This document shows, in pieces, positions 1 to 8,376 of a stretch of DNA of 64,000 nt. Both the position numbers and the translations under genes were made by a program. The notes under the pieces are model-generated. The model made no database searches and was not told the origin of the DNA. It worked only from the letters and a program-made list of their open reading frames with translations. The stretch comes from JAOPZW01 sp963788935 (GTDB taxonomy: Bacteria; Actinomycetota; Thermoleophilia; Solirubrobacterales; Solirubrobacteraceae): the NCBI GenBank assembly GCA_963788935.1, contig CAWBIM010000006.1:186001-250000 (forward strand). Direction: 5' to 3'. Every line of letters begins with the position of its first letter. The stretch's first letter is position 1.

Positions 1-672
1 GCGGGGGAGATCGTCGCGCTGGCCGGGCTCGTCGGCGCCGGCCGCAGCGAGGTCGCGCGGGCGATCTTCGGCATCGACCGCGCCGACGCCGGCCACGTCG
101 AGGTCGACGGCCGCCGCCTGCCCGGCCACCGCCCGCTCGCCGCGATGCGCGCCGGGCTCGGCTTCGTCCCCGAGGATCGCCGCCAGCAGGGGCTCGTGAT
201 GGACCTGTCGGTCGCGCGCAACGCGACGATCACCCGCATGGGCGCGCTGGCCCGCGGCGGCATCATCCGCGGCCGCGCCGAGCGGCGGCTCGCCAAGGAG
301 TGGGCCACGCGGCTGCAGCTGAAGTTCCACAAGCTCGACGATCCGGTCGGGTTCCTCTCGGGCGGCAACCAGCAGAAGGTCGTGCTCGCGAAGTGGCTCG
401 CGACCGAGCCGAAGGTGCTCATCGTCGACGAGCCGACCCGCGGCATCGATGTCGGCACGAAGGCCGAGGTCCACCGGCTGCTCTCCGAGCTCGCCGGGCG
501 CGGCGTCGCGGTGCTGATGATCTCGAGCGAGCTGCCCGAGGTGCTCGGCATGGCCGACCGCGTGCTCGTCATGCACGAGGGCCGGCTGACGGGCGAGCTC
601 TCGCGGGCCGAGGCGACCGAGGAGCGGGTCATGCAGGCGGCGACCGGACAGCCCGCGGAGGCGGCGGCATGA
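1..672 (+). CDS. rhaT: Sugar ABC transporter ATP-binding protein, C-terminal half (rhamnose-type), 5' truncated by window
   Basis: This is the second nucleotide-binding domain of a two-domain RbsA-type ATPase; the reading frame is open from base 1, so the first domain lies outside the window. It energises uptake of a sugar from the cytoplasmic face of the membrane. Visible are a degenerate second Walker A (GLVGAGRSE, around 37-65), the signature LSGGNQQK (about 358-381), Walker B LIVDEP and the following D-loop/RGID segment, then a conserved switch-region SSELPEV. The degenerate second Walker A is normal for the RbsA family. The stop codon overlaps the next start (ATGA at 669-672). Rhamnose specificity is inferred from the catabolic genes downstream, not from this protein. 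Confidence 0.9.
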   Translation, partial: AGEIVALAGLVGAGRSEVARAIFGIDRADAGHVEVDGRRLPGHRPLAAMRAGLGFVPEDRRQQGLVMDLSVARNATITRMGALARGGIIRGRAERRLAKEWATRLQLKFHKLDDPVGFLSGGNQQKVVLAKWLATEPKVLIVDEPTRGIDVGTKAEVHRLLSELAGRGVAVLMISSELPEVLGMADRVLVMHEGRLTGELSRAEATEERVMQAATGQPAEAAA

Positions 673-1706
673 CGACGGTCGAGGCCACCCCGACCGCCAG
701 CGGCGGCGAGGCCCGCCGCCTCACCGAGTGGGTCTTCCGCGTCCGCGAGCTCGGCATCGTCGGTGCGTTCGTCCTGCTCATGGTCTTCACCGCGGTCATG
801 GAGCCGCGCTTCGTCAACGCCGACTCGCTGCGCAACCTCGCGCTGAACGCGTCGATCTTCGCGATCCTCGCCGCCGGCCAGACGCTCGTGATCATCACGC
901 GCAACGTCGACCTCTCGGTCGGCTCCGTGCTCGGGCTCGCGGCGTTCATGGCCGGCGACCTGCTCTCCGCGCACCCGGGCCTCGCGATCCCGGCCGTGAT
1001 CGTGCTCGGGATGGCGCTCGGCGCCGCGTGCGGCGCGCTCAACGGCGTGCTCGTGACGTTCGGCCAGGTCCCGGCCCTCGTCGTCACGCTCGGCACGCTC
1101 TACGCCTTCCGCGGCTTCGCGTTCCTGTGGACGGACGGCCGCCAGGTCAACGCCGAGACGCTGCCGGACGCGTTCCTGAACCTCGGCACCGGCTCGATCC
1201 TCGGTGTCCCGACGCTCGCCGTGATCGCGGTCGTCGTCGTGGTCGTGGTCGGCCAGGCGCTGCGCGACTTCCGCGTCGGGCGCGAGCTGTACGCGATCGG
1301 CTCGAACCCGGAGGGCGCGCGGCTCGCCGGCGTGCGCTCCGGGCGCCGCGTGTTCTGGGCCTTCGTCGCCTCGGGTGCGCTCGCCGGGCTCGCGGGGGTC
1401 CTGTTCACGGCGCGCTTCGGCACCGTCGACGCGACCGCGGGCAGCGGCTACGAGCTCACCGTGATCTCGGCGACGGTCGTCGGCGGTGTCGCGATCTTCG
1501 GCGGGACGGGCAGCGTGTACGGCGCGGCGCTCGGGGCGCTGCTGCTGAACACGATCACCTCCTCGCTCATCGTCCTGAAGGTCGACGCGTTCTGGCAGCA
1601 GGCCGCGATCGGGGCGCTGCTGCTCCTCGCGATCGCCTTCGACCGCCTCGTCGGCCTCCGCCTCGACGCCGCCCTGCGGAGGAGGAGCGCGCTCCGTGCC
1701 GGCTGA
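669..1706 (+). CDS. rhaP: Sugar ABC transporter permease (RbsC-type), first of two
   Basis: A 345-residue inner-membrane permease of the ribose/rhamnose ABC family. It forms half of the translocation pore with the next gene. The protein has 8-10 hydrophobic segments and the family signature around VDLSVGSVLGLAAF, followed by the cytoplasmic EAA-like loop (GRELYAIGSNPEGARLAG) that contacts the ATPase. I start it at ATG 669, which overlaps the ATPase stop by 4 bp and matches the family's usual length; longer in-frame extension upstream is non-coding sequence in a shadow frame. A run of Val codons near 1225-1250 lies in a membrane helix. Assignment to rhamnose rests on operon context. Confidence 0.92.
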   Translation: MTTVEATPTASGGEARRLTEWVFRVRELGIVGAFVLLMVFTAVMEPRFVNADSLRNLALNASIFAILAAGQTLVIITRNVDLSVGSVLGLAAFMAGDLLSAHPGLAIPAVIVLGMALGAACGALNGVLVTFGQVPALVVTLGTLYAFRGFAFLWTDGRQVNAETLPDAFLNLGTGSILGVPTLAVIAVVVVVVVGQALRDFRVGRELYAIGSNPEGARLAGVRSGRRVFWAFVASGALAGLAGVLFTARFGTVDATAGSGYELTVISATVVGGVAIFGGTGSVYGAALGALLLNTITSSLIVLKVDAFWQQAAIGALLLLAIAFDRLVGLRLDAALRRRSALRAG

Positions 1707-2790
1707 AGCCGAATCCGTGACGCCGGCCGCCGGCGCCGCCACCGCCGCCGGGCCCGCCGAGGCGCCGCCGCCCGACGACGCGCCGCGCTCCCGCGAGGGG
1801 CTGCGCGCGATCGCCGGGCGCTGGGAGACGCTGCTCGTCGCGCTCTTCATCGTCCTGCTGCCGATCGGCCAGGCGATCTCGCCCGAGTTCCTCACGAGCG
1901 ACTCGTTCACCACCGGCTCGCTCGACTTCTCGGAGATCGCGCTGATGGCGCTGCCGCTCACCCTCGTGGTGGTGGCGGCCGAGATCGACCTGTCGGTGGC
2001 GTCGATCCTCGGGCTGGCGAGCGCGCTGATGGCCACGCTGTGGAACGCCGGCCTGCCGCTCGAGCTGATCATGCCCCTGTGCATCGTCGCGGGCGGCCTG
2101 TGCGGCGCGTTCAACGGGCTGCTCGTCACGCGCCTCGGCCTGCCGTCGCTGGCCGTGACGATCGGGACGCTCGCCCTCTTCCGCGGCCTGGCGTTCGTCG
2201 TGATCGGCGACGACTCGGTGACCGACTTCCCGGGCGTGTGGACCGACCGCGCGTTCGGGAACTTCGCGGGCACCGCGATGCCCAACGTCATCGTGCTGTT
2301 CGCCGTCCTCGCGGTGCTGTTCGCCGTGCTGCTGCACTTCACGCCGTTCGGGCGCTCGGTCTTCGCGATCGGGGCCAACGAGGAGGCGGCGTTCTACTCC
2401 GGTCTGCGGGTCAAGCGGATCAAGCTGACGCTGTTCGTGCTCTCGGGCGCGGTCGCGGCGCTGGCCGGGGTCGTCATCTCGCTGCGCAACTCGACGGCCG
2501 CCGCCAACGTCGGCGTCGGCTTCGAGCTCACCGTCATCACCGCCGTCCTCCTCGGCGGCGTGTCGATCTTCGGCGGGCGCGGCACGATCGGCGGGGTCAT
2601 CCTCGCCCTGTTGCTGCTCGGCGGCATCCAGAAGGCGCTGCTGCTGAGCGAGTCCATCTCGTCGTACTGGATCCAGATCGTGACGGGCACGCTGCTCATC
2701 AGCTCCGTCCTGGGTCCGAACCTCGTCCGGCGCGTCTCCGACGCGCGGCGCAGGCATTCGACTCAATCCACCCAGGAGGTCTCGTCGTGA
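1696..2790 (+). CDS. rhaQ: Sugar ABC transporter permease (RbsC-type), second of two
   Basis: A 364-residue RbsC-type permease, the probable partner of the preceding permease. An Ala/Pro-rich 35-residue cytoplasmic tail precedes the first membrane span. The signature AEIDLSVASILGLASA and the loop GRSVFAIGANEEAAFYSG are both present. Translation starts at GTG 1696, inside the end of the upstream gene, with GGAGG about 10 bases before it. Two distinct permeases plus one ATPase and one binding protein is the arrangement seen in rhizobial rhaSTPQ loci. The stop overlaps the following GTG by 4 bp. Confidence 0.9.
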   Translation: MPAEAESVTPAAGAATAAGPAEAPPPDDAPRSREGLRAIAGRWETLLVALFIVLLPIGQAISPEFLTSDSFTTGSLDFSEIALMALPLTLVVVAAEIDLSVASILGLASALMATLWNAGLPLELIMPLCIVAGGLCGAFNGLLVTRLGLPSLAVTIGTLALFRGLAFVVIGDDSVTDFPGVWTDRAFGNFAGTAMPNVIVLFAVLAVLFAVLLHFTPFGRSVFAIGANEEAAFYSGLRVKRIKLTLFVLSGAVAALAGVVISLRNSTAAANVGVGFELTVITAVLLGGVSIFGGRGTIGGVILALLLLGGIQKALLLSESISSYWIQIVTGTLLISSVLGPNLVRRVSDARRRHSTQSTQEVSS

Positions 2791-3878
2791 TCCCCTTCGG
2801 CTCGCGCGCGCGCCGCCACCTGCTCACCACCGCGATCGCGGCCGTGGCGGCGTTCGCCGTCGCGGCGTGCGGTTCGACCAAGGACGACTCGTCGTCGAGC
2901 AGCTCAGCCGCGCAGTCCAGTTCGACCGGCGCCTCGGCCAACGCCGAAGCCCCGATCAAGAAGGGCCTCAAGGTCGTCTCGATCCCGAAGCAGCTCGGCA
3001 ACCCCTACGAGGAGTTCGAGCACTCCGGCGTCGTCGAGGCGATGAAGGAGCTCGGCGGCAGCGACCGGATCCAGGGCTCCACCGACGCCGGCGCGTCGTC
3101 GCAGGTGCCGATCATCAACTCGATCGTCCAGCAGAAGCCGGCCGCGATCGTCATCGCCGGCAACGACCCCAACGCCGTCGCCCCGGCCCTCAAGCAGGCC
3201 GCGCAGCGCGGGATCAAGGTCGTCGCGATGGACTCCGACGTCGCGCCCGACGCCCGCTCGGTCTTCGTCAACCAGGTCACGACGAAGCTCGTCGGCCAGA
3301 ACCAGGTCGAGTCGATCGCCAAGCAGATCGGCAACAAGGGCCAGATCGCGATCCTGTCCGCGACCGCCAACGCGACGAACCAGAACGCGTGGATCAAGGT
3401 CATGAAGGACACGCTCAAGGACCCGAAGTACAAGGACATCAAGCTCGTGAAGGTCGCCTACGGCGACGACGACGACCAGAAGTCCTTCCAGCAGATGCAG
3501 GGCCTGATCCAGGCCTATCCGAACCTGAAGGGCGTCATCTCGCCGACGACCGTCGGCGTCGCGGCCGCCGCGCGCTACCTGTCGAAGTCGCCGGAGAAGG
3601 GCAAGGTCAAGCTGACCGGCCTCGGCTTCCCGAACCAGATGCGCAAGTTCGTCGACGACGGGACGGTCGACGAGTTCCAGCTGTGGGTGCCCAAGGACGT
3701 CGGCTACCTCGCCGGCCAGGCCGCCGCGGCGCTCGCGTCGGGCCGGATCACGGGCAAGCCGGGCGAGACGTTCACCGCCGGCCGGCTCGGCAAGTACACG
3801 ATCGGCCCGAACAGCGAGATCGTGCTCGGCCCGCTGACGACGTTCAACAAGGAGAACATCGGCAAGTTCGACTTCTAG
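2787..3878 (+). CDS. rhaS: Rhamnose-type substrate-binding lipoprotein
   Basis: A 363-residue periplasmic-binding-protein family 1 domain protein anchored as a lipoprotein. The N-terminus has Arg residues, a hydrophobic stretch and a lipobox AVAAC with Cys28, followed by a Ser-rich tether of about 20 residues. The mature part has the LacI/RbsB fold, with motifs such as QKPAAIVIAGNDP (about residue 115) and GVISPTTVG. I choose GTG 2787 because it overlaps the permease stop (GTGA) and has AGGAGG at 2774-2779. It would deliver the sugar to the two permeases encoded upstream. L-rhamnose is the inferred ligand from the downstream enzymes. Confidence 0.9.
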   Translation: MIPFGSRARRHLLTTAIAAVAAFAVAACGSTKDDSSSSSSAAQSSSTGASANAEAPIKKGLKVVSIPKQLGNPYEEFEHSGVVEAMKELGGSDRIQGSTDAGASSQVPIINSIVQQKPAAIVIAGNDPNAVAPALKQAAQRGIKVVAMDSDVAPDARSVFVNQVTTKLVGQNQVESIAKQIGNKGQIAILSATANATNQNAWIKVMKDTLKDPKYKDIKLVKVAYGDDDDQKSFQQMQGLIQAYPNLKGVISPTTVGVAAAARYLSKSPEKGKVKLTGLGFPNQMRKFVDDGTVDEFQLWVPKDVGYLAGQAAAALASGRITGKPGETFTAGRLGKYTIGPNSEIVLGPLTTFNKENIGKFDF

Positions 3879-3888
3879 GGTCGACCCG

Positions 3889-5364
3889 ATGACCACGCCG
3901 AGCTCCGACATCGCACCGACCGCCACCGGGCCGCGGCCCGCCCCGCGCGCCCGGGTCGGGGTGTTCGGGATCGGCCTGGAGGCCTACTGGCCGCAGTTCG
4001 ACGGCCTGCGCGAGCGGGTCGAGGGCTACCAGCGGCGGGTCGAGGAGCGGGTCGCCGCGCTCGGGGCCGAGGTGGTCTCCGCGGGACTCGTCGACACCGC
4101 GCAGGGCGCGCGCGAGGCGGGCGACCGCTTCGCGCGCGGGCAGGTCGACCTCGTGCTCTGCCACGCGGTCACCTACGCCACGTCGAGCCAGGTGCTGCCG
4201 GCCGTCCAGGCGGCGAAGGTCCCGGTGGTGCTGCTCGGCCTGCAGCCGACGGCCACGCTCGACTACGCGAACACCGGCACCGGCGAGTGGCTGGCCAACT
4301 GCGCCGCCTGCTGCGTGCCGGAGCTCGCGGGCGCCTTCACCCGCGCGCGGATCCCGTACGACACGGTCGCGGGGACGATCGACGACGACGAGCGCGCGTG
4401 GGCCAGGATCGCGGCCTGGGTCCGCGCGGCGGGCGTCGCGCGGGCGCTGCGGCGCGCGCGGATCGGCTTCCTCGGCCACACCTATCCGGGGATGCTCGAC
4501 ATGTACTCGGACTTCACGGCGGTGCACGCGCAGCTCGGCGCGCACGTGGAGGTGCTCGAGATCGACGACCTCGGCGCGCGGGTCGGGGCCGTCGGCGACG
4601 ACGAGGTCGCCGCCAAGCAGGCCGAGATCCGGGCGATGTTCGACTTCGCCGACCCGTCCGACGACCCGATCGCGGGGCCGATCGAGGACGACCAGCTCGA
4701 CTGGTCGGCCCGCGTCGCCGCCGGCCTCGACCGCCTCGCCGCGGACTTCGACCTCGACGCGCTGACCTACTACTACCGCGGGATCGACGGCAACGAGGCC
4801 GAGCGCCTCGGGGCCGGGGTCATCGTCGGCAACTCGCTGCTGACCGCCCGCGGCATCCCGACCGCGGGCGAGGGCGACCTCAAGACGAACGTCGCCCAGC
4901 TGATCCTCGACCGGCTCGGCGCGGGCGGCTCGTACACCGAGTACTACGCGCTCGACTTCGCCGACGACTTCGTCCTCATGGGCCACGACGGGCCGATGCA
5001 CGTCGCGATCGCCGAGGGCCGGCCGACCCTGCGCTCGCTGCTGCTCTACCACGGCAAGCGCGGCGCCGGCCTGAGCGTCGAGGCGAAGGTCCGCTTCGGG
5101 CCGGTCACGATCGTCGGCTGCACGCAGACGGCCGAGGGCACGCTGAAGCTGCTCGTCGCCGAGGGCGAGTCGATCCCGGGCGAGACGTTCCGCATCGGCA
5201 ACACGAACAGCCGCCTGCGCTTCGGCCTGCGCCCGGCCGAGTTCCTCGAGACGTGGTGCGCCGAGGGGCCGACCCATCACGTCGCCCTCGGCGTCGGCCA
5301 CGTCGCCGACGAGGTGGAGAAGGTCGCCGCGCTCCTCGGCCTCCCGTCCGCGCGGGTCGGCTGA
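3889..5364 (+). CDS. L-arabinose/L-fucose isomerase-family protein
   Basis: A 491-residue protein resembling the metal-dependent arabinose/fucose isomerase fold, which interconverts aldoses and ketoses. After an Ala/Pro-rich 20-residue leader there is a Rossmann-like N-terminal domain (RVGVFGIGLEAYWPQF) with the motif GLQPTATLDYANTGTGEWLANC. A candidate metal site is formed by the GEGD segment (about residue 325), H in MGHDGPMH and H near the C-terminus (GPTHHVALG). A separate RhaI-type isomerase is encoded at 7174 in the same operon, so this enzyme either acts on another deoxysugar or duplicates the step. The exact substrate cannot be read from sequence. It starts 10 bases after the binding-protein stop. 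Confidence 0.75.
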   Translation: MTTPSSDIAPTATGPRPAPRARVGVFGIGLEAYWPQFDGLRERVEGYQRRVEERVAALGAEVVSAGLVDTAQGAREAGDRFARGQVDLVLCHAVTYATSSQVLPAVQAAKVPVVLLGLQPTATLDYANTGTGEWLANCAACCVPELAGAFTRARIPYDTVAGTIDDDERAWARIAAWVRAAGVARALRRARIGFLGHTYPGMLDMYSDFTAVHAQLGAHVEVLEIDDLGARVGAVGDDEVAAKQAEIRAMFDFADPSDDPIAGPIEDDQLDWSARVAAGLDRLAADFDLDALTYYYRGIDGNEAERLGAGVIVGNSLLTARGIPTAGEGDLKTNVAQLILDRLGAGGSYTEYYALDFADDFVLMGHDGPMHVAIAEGRPTLRSLLLYHGKRGAGLSVEAKVRFGPVTIVGCTQTAEGTLKLLVAEGESIPGETFRIGNTNSRLRFGLRPAEFLETWCAEGPTHHVALGVGHVADEVEKVAALLGLPSARVG

Positions 5365-5684
5365 TGGAGCGGGTGTGCTTCCTGCTGCGCGTCCGGGCCG
5401 ACCGCCTGGACGAGTACCGGGCGCGCCACGCAGCGGTCTGGCCGGAGATGCGCGCGGCGCTGAGCGCGACCGGCTGGCGCAACTACTCGCTCTTCCTCCG
5501 CGACGACGGCCTGCTCGTCGGCTACCTCGAGACCGACGACTTCGCCGCCGCGCAGCGGGCGATGGAGGAGACCGACGTCAACGCCCGCTGGCAGGCCGAC
5601 ATGGCCCCGTTCTTCGAGCTCCCGTCCGGCGAGCGGCCCGACACCGGCTTCGTCCGCCTGCAGGAGATCTTCCACCTTGCCTGA
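5364..5684 (+). CDS. rhaM: L-rhamnose mutarotase
   Basis: A 106-residue dimeric alpha/beta-barrel protein of the RhaM/RhaU family (usual length about 104). It interconverts the anomers of L-rhamnose so that the isomerase gets the right form. The family segment RARHAAVWPEM (about residues 20-30), the GWRNYSLFLRDDGLLVGYLE strand-turn-strand and the C-terminal LQEIFHL are all present. ATG 5364 overlaps the preceding TGA by one base, showing tight coupling. This gene is the strongest single indicator that the operon handles rhamnose. Confidence 0.9.
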   Translation: MERVCFLLRVRADRLDEYRARHAAVWPEMRAALSATGWRNYSLFLRDDGLLVGYLETDDFAAAQRAMEETDVNARWQADMAPFFELPSGERPDTGFVRLQEIFHLA

Positions 5685-7155
5685 CTTCGCCGCGATCGAT
5701 CTCGGCGCGGAGAGCGGGCGCGTGGTCCGCGGCCGGTTCGACGGCGAGCGCGTGTCGCTCGACGTCGTGCACCGGTTCGAGAACCGGCCCGTGCGGCTGC
5801 CGGACGGCCTGCGGTGGAACCTGCTCGCGCTGTTCAGCGACGCGCTCGAGGGGCTCCGGCGAGCGGCGGCCGACGGCGGCGAGCTCGGCGGCGTGGGCGT
5901 CGACGCCTGGGGCGTGGACTACGCGCTGCTCGACGGGGAGCGCCGCGTCCTCGGCCTGCCGTTCCACTACCGCGACGGCCGCACGGACGGCATGATCGCC
6001 CGCGCACACGCTCGCGTCCCGCGCGAGGAGCTCTACGCCGTCACCGGCATCCAGACGATGCCGATCAACACGGTCTTCCAGCTGCTCGCCGACGAGGGCA
6101 GCGCCGCGCTCGCGGCGGCCGAGCACCTCGCGCTCGTCCCGGATCTCTTCACCCTGTGGCTGACCGGCGAGCTCGTCAACGAGGCGACCGCCGCCTCGAC
6201 GACCGGGCTGCTCGACGCGCGCACCGGCGGCTGGGCGCGCGAGCTCGTCCGCCGGCTCGGGCTGCCGGCGGCGCCGTTCGCCGGCGCGACGACGGAGCCC
6301 GGCACGACGATCGGCCCGGTGCTCGGCCATCACGAGGGCCTCGCGGGCACGCCGGTGCACGCGGTCGCCGGGCACGACACGGCGTCGGCGTTCGCGGCCG
6401 TCCCGCTGGGCAGCGGCGAGCAGGCCGCGGTCCTGTCGTCGGGCACGTGGTCGCTGCTCGGCCTCGAGCTGCCCGAGCCGGCGCTCGGCGAGCAGCCGTG
6501 CGCGTACAACCTCACGAACGAGCGCGGCATCGAGGGCACGACGCGACTGCTGCGCAACGTCATGGGCCTGTGGCTCGTGCAGGAGTGCCGGCGCGAGTGG
6601 GACGCCGAGTACGACGACATCTTCGGCGCGGCCGCCGCGGCCCGCGAGGACGTGCCGCTGTTCGACCCCGACGCCGACGGCTTCCTCGCGCCGGGCGGCA
6701 TGCCGGAGCGGATCGCGCAGGCGTGCCGGGACGCGGGGCAGGAGCCGCCGTCCGATCGCGGCGAGATCGTCCGCTCGGTCCTCACGTCGCTGGCGTGCAA
6801 GTACCGCCTCGTGCTCGAGCGCCTCGAGCGAGTCAAGGGAGGCGGGGTCGACGTCGTGCACGTCATCGGCGGCGGCGTGCAGGCCGAGCTGCTCTGCCGG
6901 ATGACCGCCGACGTGCTCGGCCGCCGCGTCCTCGCCGGACCGGTCGAGGCGACCGCGCTGGGCAACGTGCTGGTGCAGGCGCGCGCCGCGGGCGAGCTCG
7001 GCTCGCTCGCCGACATGCGCGCCGCGGCCGCCGCGTCGGCCGACCCGACGGCCTACGAGCCCGGCGAGCGCCGCGATGCCGCCGAGCACGCGTACGAGCG
7101 CTTCCTCACCGTGACCGGACTCGCCGTCGAGGAGCCGGCGACCGTTGATGCCTGA
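5677..7155 (+). CDS. rhaB: Rhamnulokinase (FGGY family)
   Basis: A 492-residue cytoplasmic carbohydrate kinase that phosphorylates L-rhamnulose at C1. The N-terminal FGGY domain has the phosphate loop AAIDLGAESGRV and the catalytic-region GVDAWGVDYALLD. The segment TGIQTMPINTVFQLLAD is characteristic of rhamnulokinases. The C-terminal domain has SSGTWSLLGLEL and HVIGGGVQAELLC for nucleotide binding. The start is TTG 5677, eight bases inside the mutarotase gene, with AGGAG ten bases upstream; no ATG or GTG fits the conserved N-terminus. Confidence 0.92.
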   Translation: MPDFAAIDLGAESGRVVRGRFDGERVSLDVVHRFENRPVRLPDGLRWNLLALFSDALEGLRRAAADGGELGGVGVDAWGVDYALLDGERRVLGLPFHYRDGRTDGMIARAHARVPREELYAVTGIQTMPINTVFQLLADEGSAALAAAEHLALVPDLFTLWLTGELVNEATAASTTGLLDARTGGWARELVRRLGLPAAPFAGATTEPGTTIGPVLGHHEGLAGTPVHAVAGHDTASAFAAVPLGSGEQAAVLSSGTWSLLGLELPEPALGEQPCAYNLTNERGIEGTTRLLRNVMGLWLVQECRREWDAEYDDIFGAAAAAREDVPLFDPDADGFLAPGGMPERIAQACRDAGQEPPSDRGEIVRSVLTSLACKYRLVLERLERVKGGGVDVVHVIGGGVQAELLCRMTADVLGRRVLAGPVEATALGNVLVQARAAGELGSLADMRAAAAASADPTAYEPGERRDAAEHAYERFLTVTGLAVEEPATVDA

Positions 7156-7173
7156 CCGACCCGGGAGCTGACC

Positions 7174-8376
7174 GTGATCGACTACGACCACCTCGCCGAC
7201 CGCCTCACGGAGGCCGGGCACGACCTCGGCGCCGTCGAGCGGGCGCTCGCCGCGCTCGTGATCGAGACGCCCTCCTGGGGCTACGGCGACTCGGGCACGC
7301 GCTTCGCCGTCTACCAGCAGCCCGGCCGCCCGCGCGACGTCTTCGAGCGCCTCGACGACGCCGCCGAGGTGCACCGCCTGACGGGCTCGGCCGGGGCCGT
7401 CGCGCTGCACTTCCCCTGGGACCACGTCGACGACCTGAGCGCGCTGCGTCGCCACGCCGACGACCTCGGCCTCGCCATCGGGGCGACGAACGTCAACCTC
7501 TTCCAGGACCCCGACTACAAGCTCGGGTCGCTCACCCACCCCGACGCGACCATCCGGCGCAAGGCCATCGACCAGCTCCTCGAGTGCGTCGAGATCGCGA
7601 CCGCGCTCGGTTCGAGCGCCCAGTCGCTGTGGCTGGCCGACGGCACGAACTATCCCGGCCAGGACGACCTGACCGGCCGCCGCCGGCGGCTCGTGGAGTC
7701 CCTGCGCGAGGTGTACGGGGCGCTGCCCGAGGCCCAGGAGCTGCTCGTCGAGTACAAGCTCTTCGAGCCCGCCTTCTACGCGACCGACCTCGCCGACTGG
7801 GGCGCGGCGCTGCTCGTCTGCCAGAAGCTCGGCGACCGCGCGCGCGTGCTCGTCGACCTCGGCCACCACGCCCAGGGCACGAACGTCGAGCAGATCGTCG
7901 CGCTGCTGGCCGAGGAGGGGCGCCTGGGCGGCTTCCACTTCAACAACCGCAAGTACGCCGACGACGACCTGATCGTCGGCTCCGTCAATCCGTTCGAGCT
8001 GTTCCTCATCTTCTGCGAGCTCGCCGCCGCCGGGGGCCCGCTGCCGCGGCTGACGATCGACCAGGCCCACAACGTCGAGGCGAAGGTGGAGGCGATGGTG
8101 CTGAGCGTGGTCAACCTGCAGGAGTCCTACGCCAAGGCGCTGCTCGTCGACCGCACCGCGCTCGCGGAGGCCCAGGAGCGCGGTGACGTCCTCGGCGGCC
8201 ACGAGGTCCTGCTCGACGCCTACCGGACGGACGTCCGCCCGCTGTGCGCGAAGGTCCGGGCCGAGGGCGGCGCGGCCGAGGACCCGGTCGCCGCGCACCG
8301 CTCGTCCGGGTACGTCGAACGGGTCTCGAACGAGCGAGGAGCCACCGCCGGCGTGGCCGGGGGGTGGGGGCGATGA
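7174..8376 (+). CDS. rhaI: L-rhamnose isomerase, RhaI (TIM-barrel) type
   Basis: A 400-residue enzyme of the Pseudomonas stutzeri-type L-rhamnose isomerase family, converting L-rhamnose to L-rhamnulose. It is a TIM barrel using two divalent metals. Recognisable barrel strands carry HFPWDHVDD, GATNVNLFQDPDYKLGS, LWLADGTNYPGQD, LVEYKLFEPAFY, VLVDLGHHAQGTNVEQI and GGFHFNNRKYADDDL, which supply the Glu, Asp and His metal ligands. It starts at GTG 7174 with GGGAG upstream, 18 bases after rhaB, and its stop overlaps the next ATG. Confidence 0.92.
   Translation: MIDYDHLADRLTEAGHDLGAVERALAALVIETPSWGYGDSGTRFAVYQQPGRPRDVFERLDDAAEVHRLTGSAGAVALHFPWDHVDDLSALRRHADDLGLAIGATNVNLFQDPDYKLGSLTHPDATIRRKAIDQLLECVEIATALGSSAQSLWLADGTNYPGQDDLTGRRRRLVESLREVYGALPEAQELLVEYKLFEPAFYATDLADWGAALLVCQKLGDRARVLVDLGHHAQGTNVEQIVALLAEEGRLGGFHFNNRKYADDDLIVGSVNPFELFLIFCELAAAGGPLPRLTIDQAHNVEAKVEAMVLSVVNLQESYAKALLVDRTALAEAQERGDVLGGHEVLLDAYRTDVRPLCAKVRAEGGAAEDPVAAHRSSGYVERVSNERGATAGVAGGWGR

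Noticed and set aside
1225..1255. Apparent GTC/GTG tandem repeat
   Set aside because: It is a run of Val codons in a membrane helix of the permease, not a DNA repeat element.
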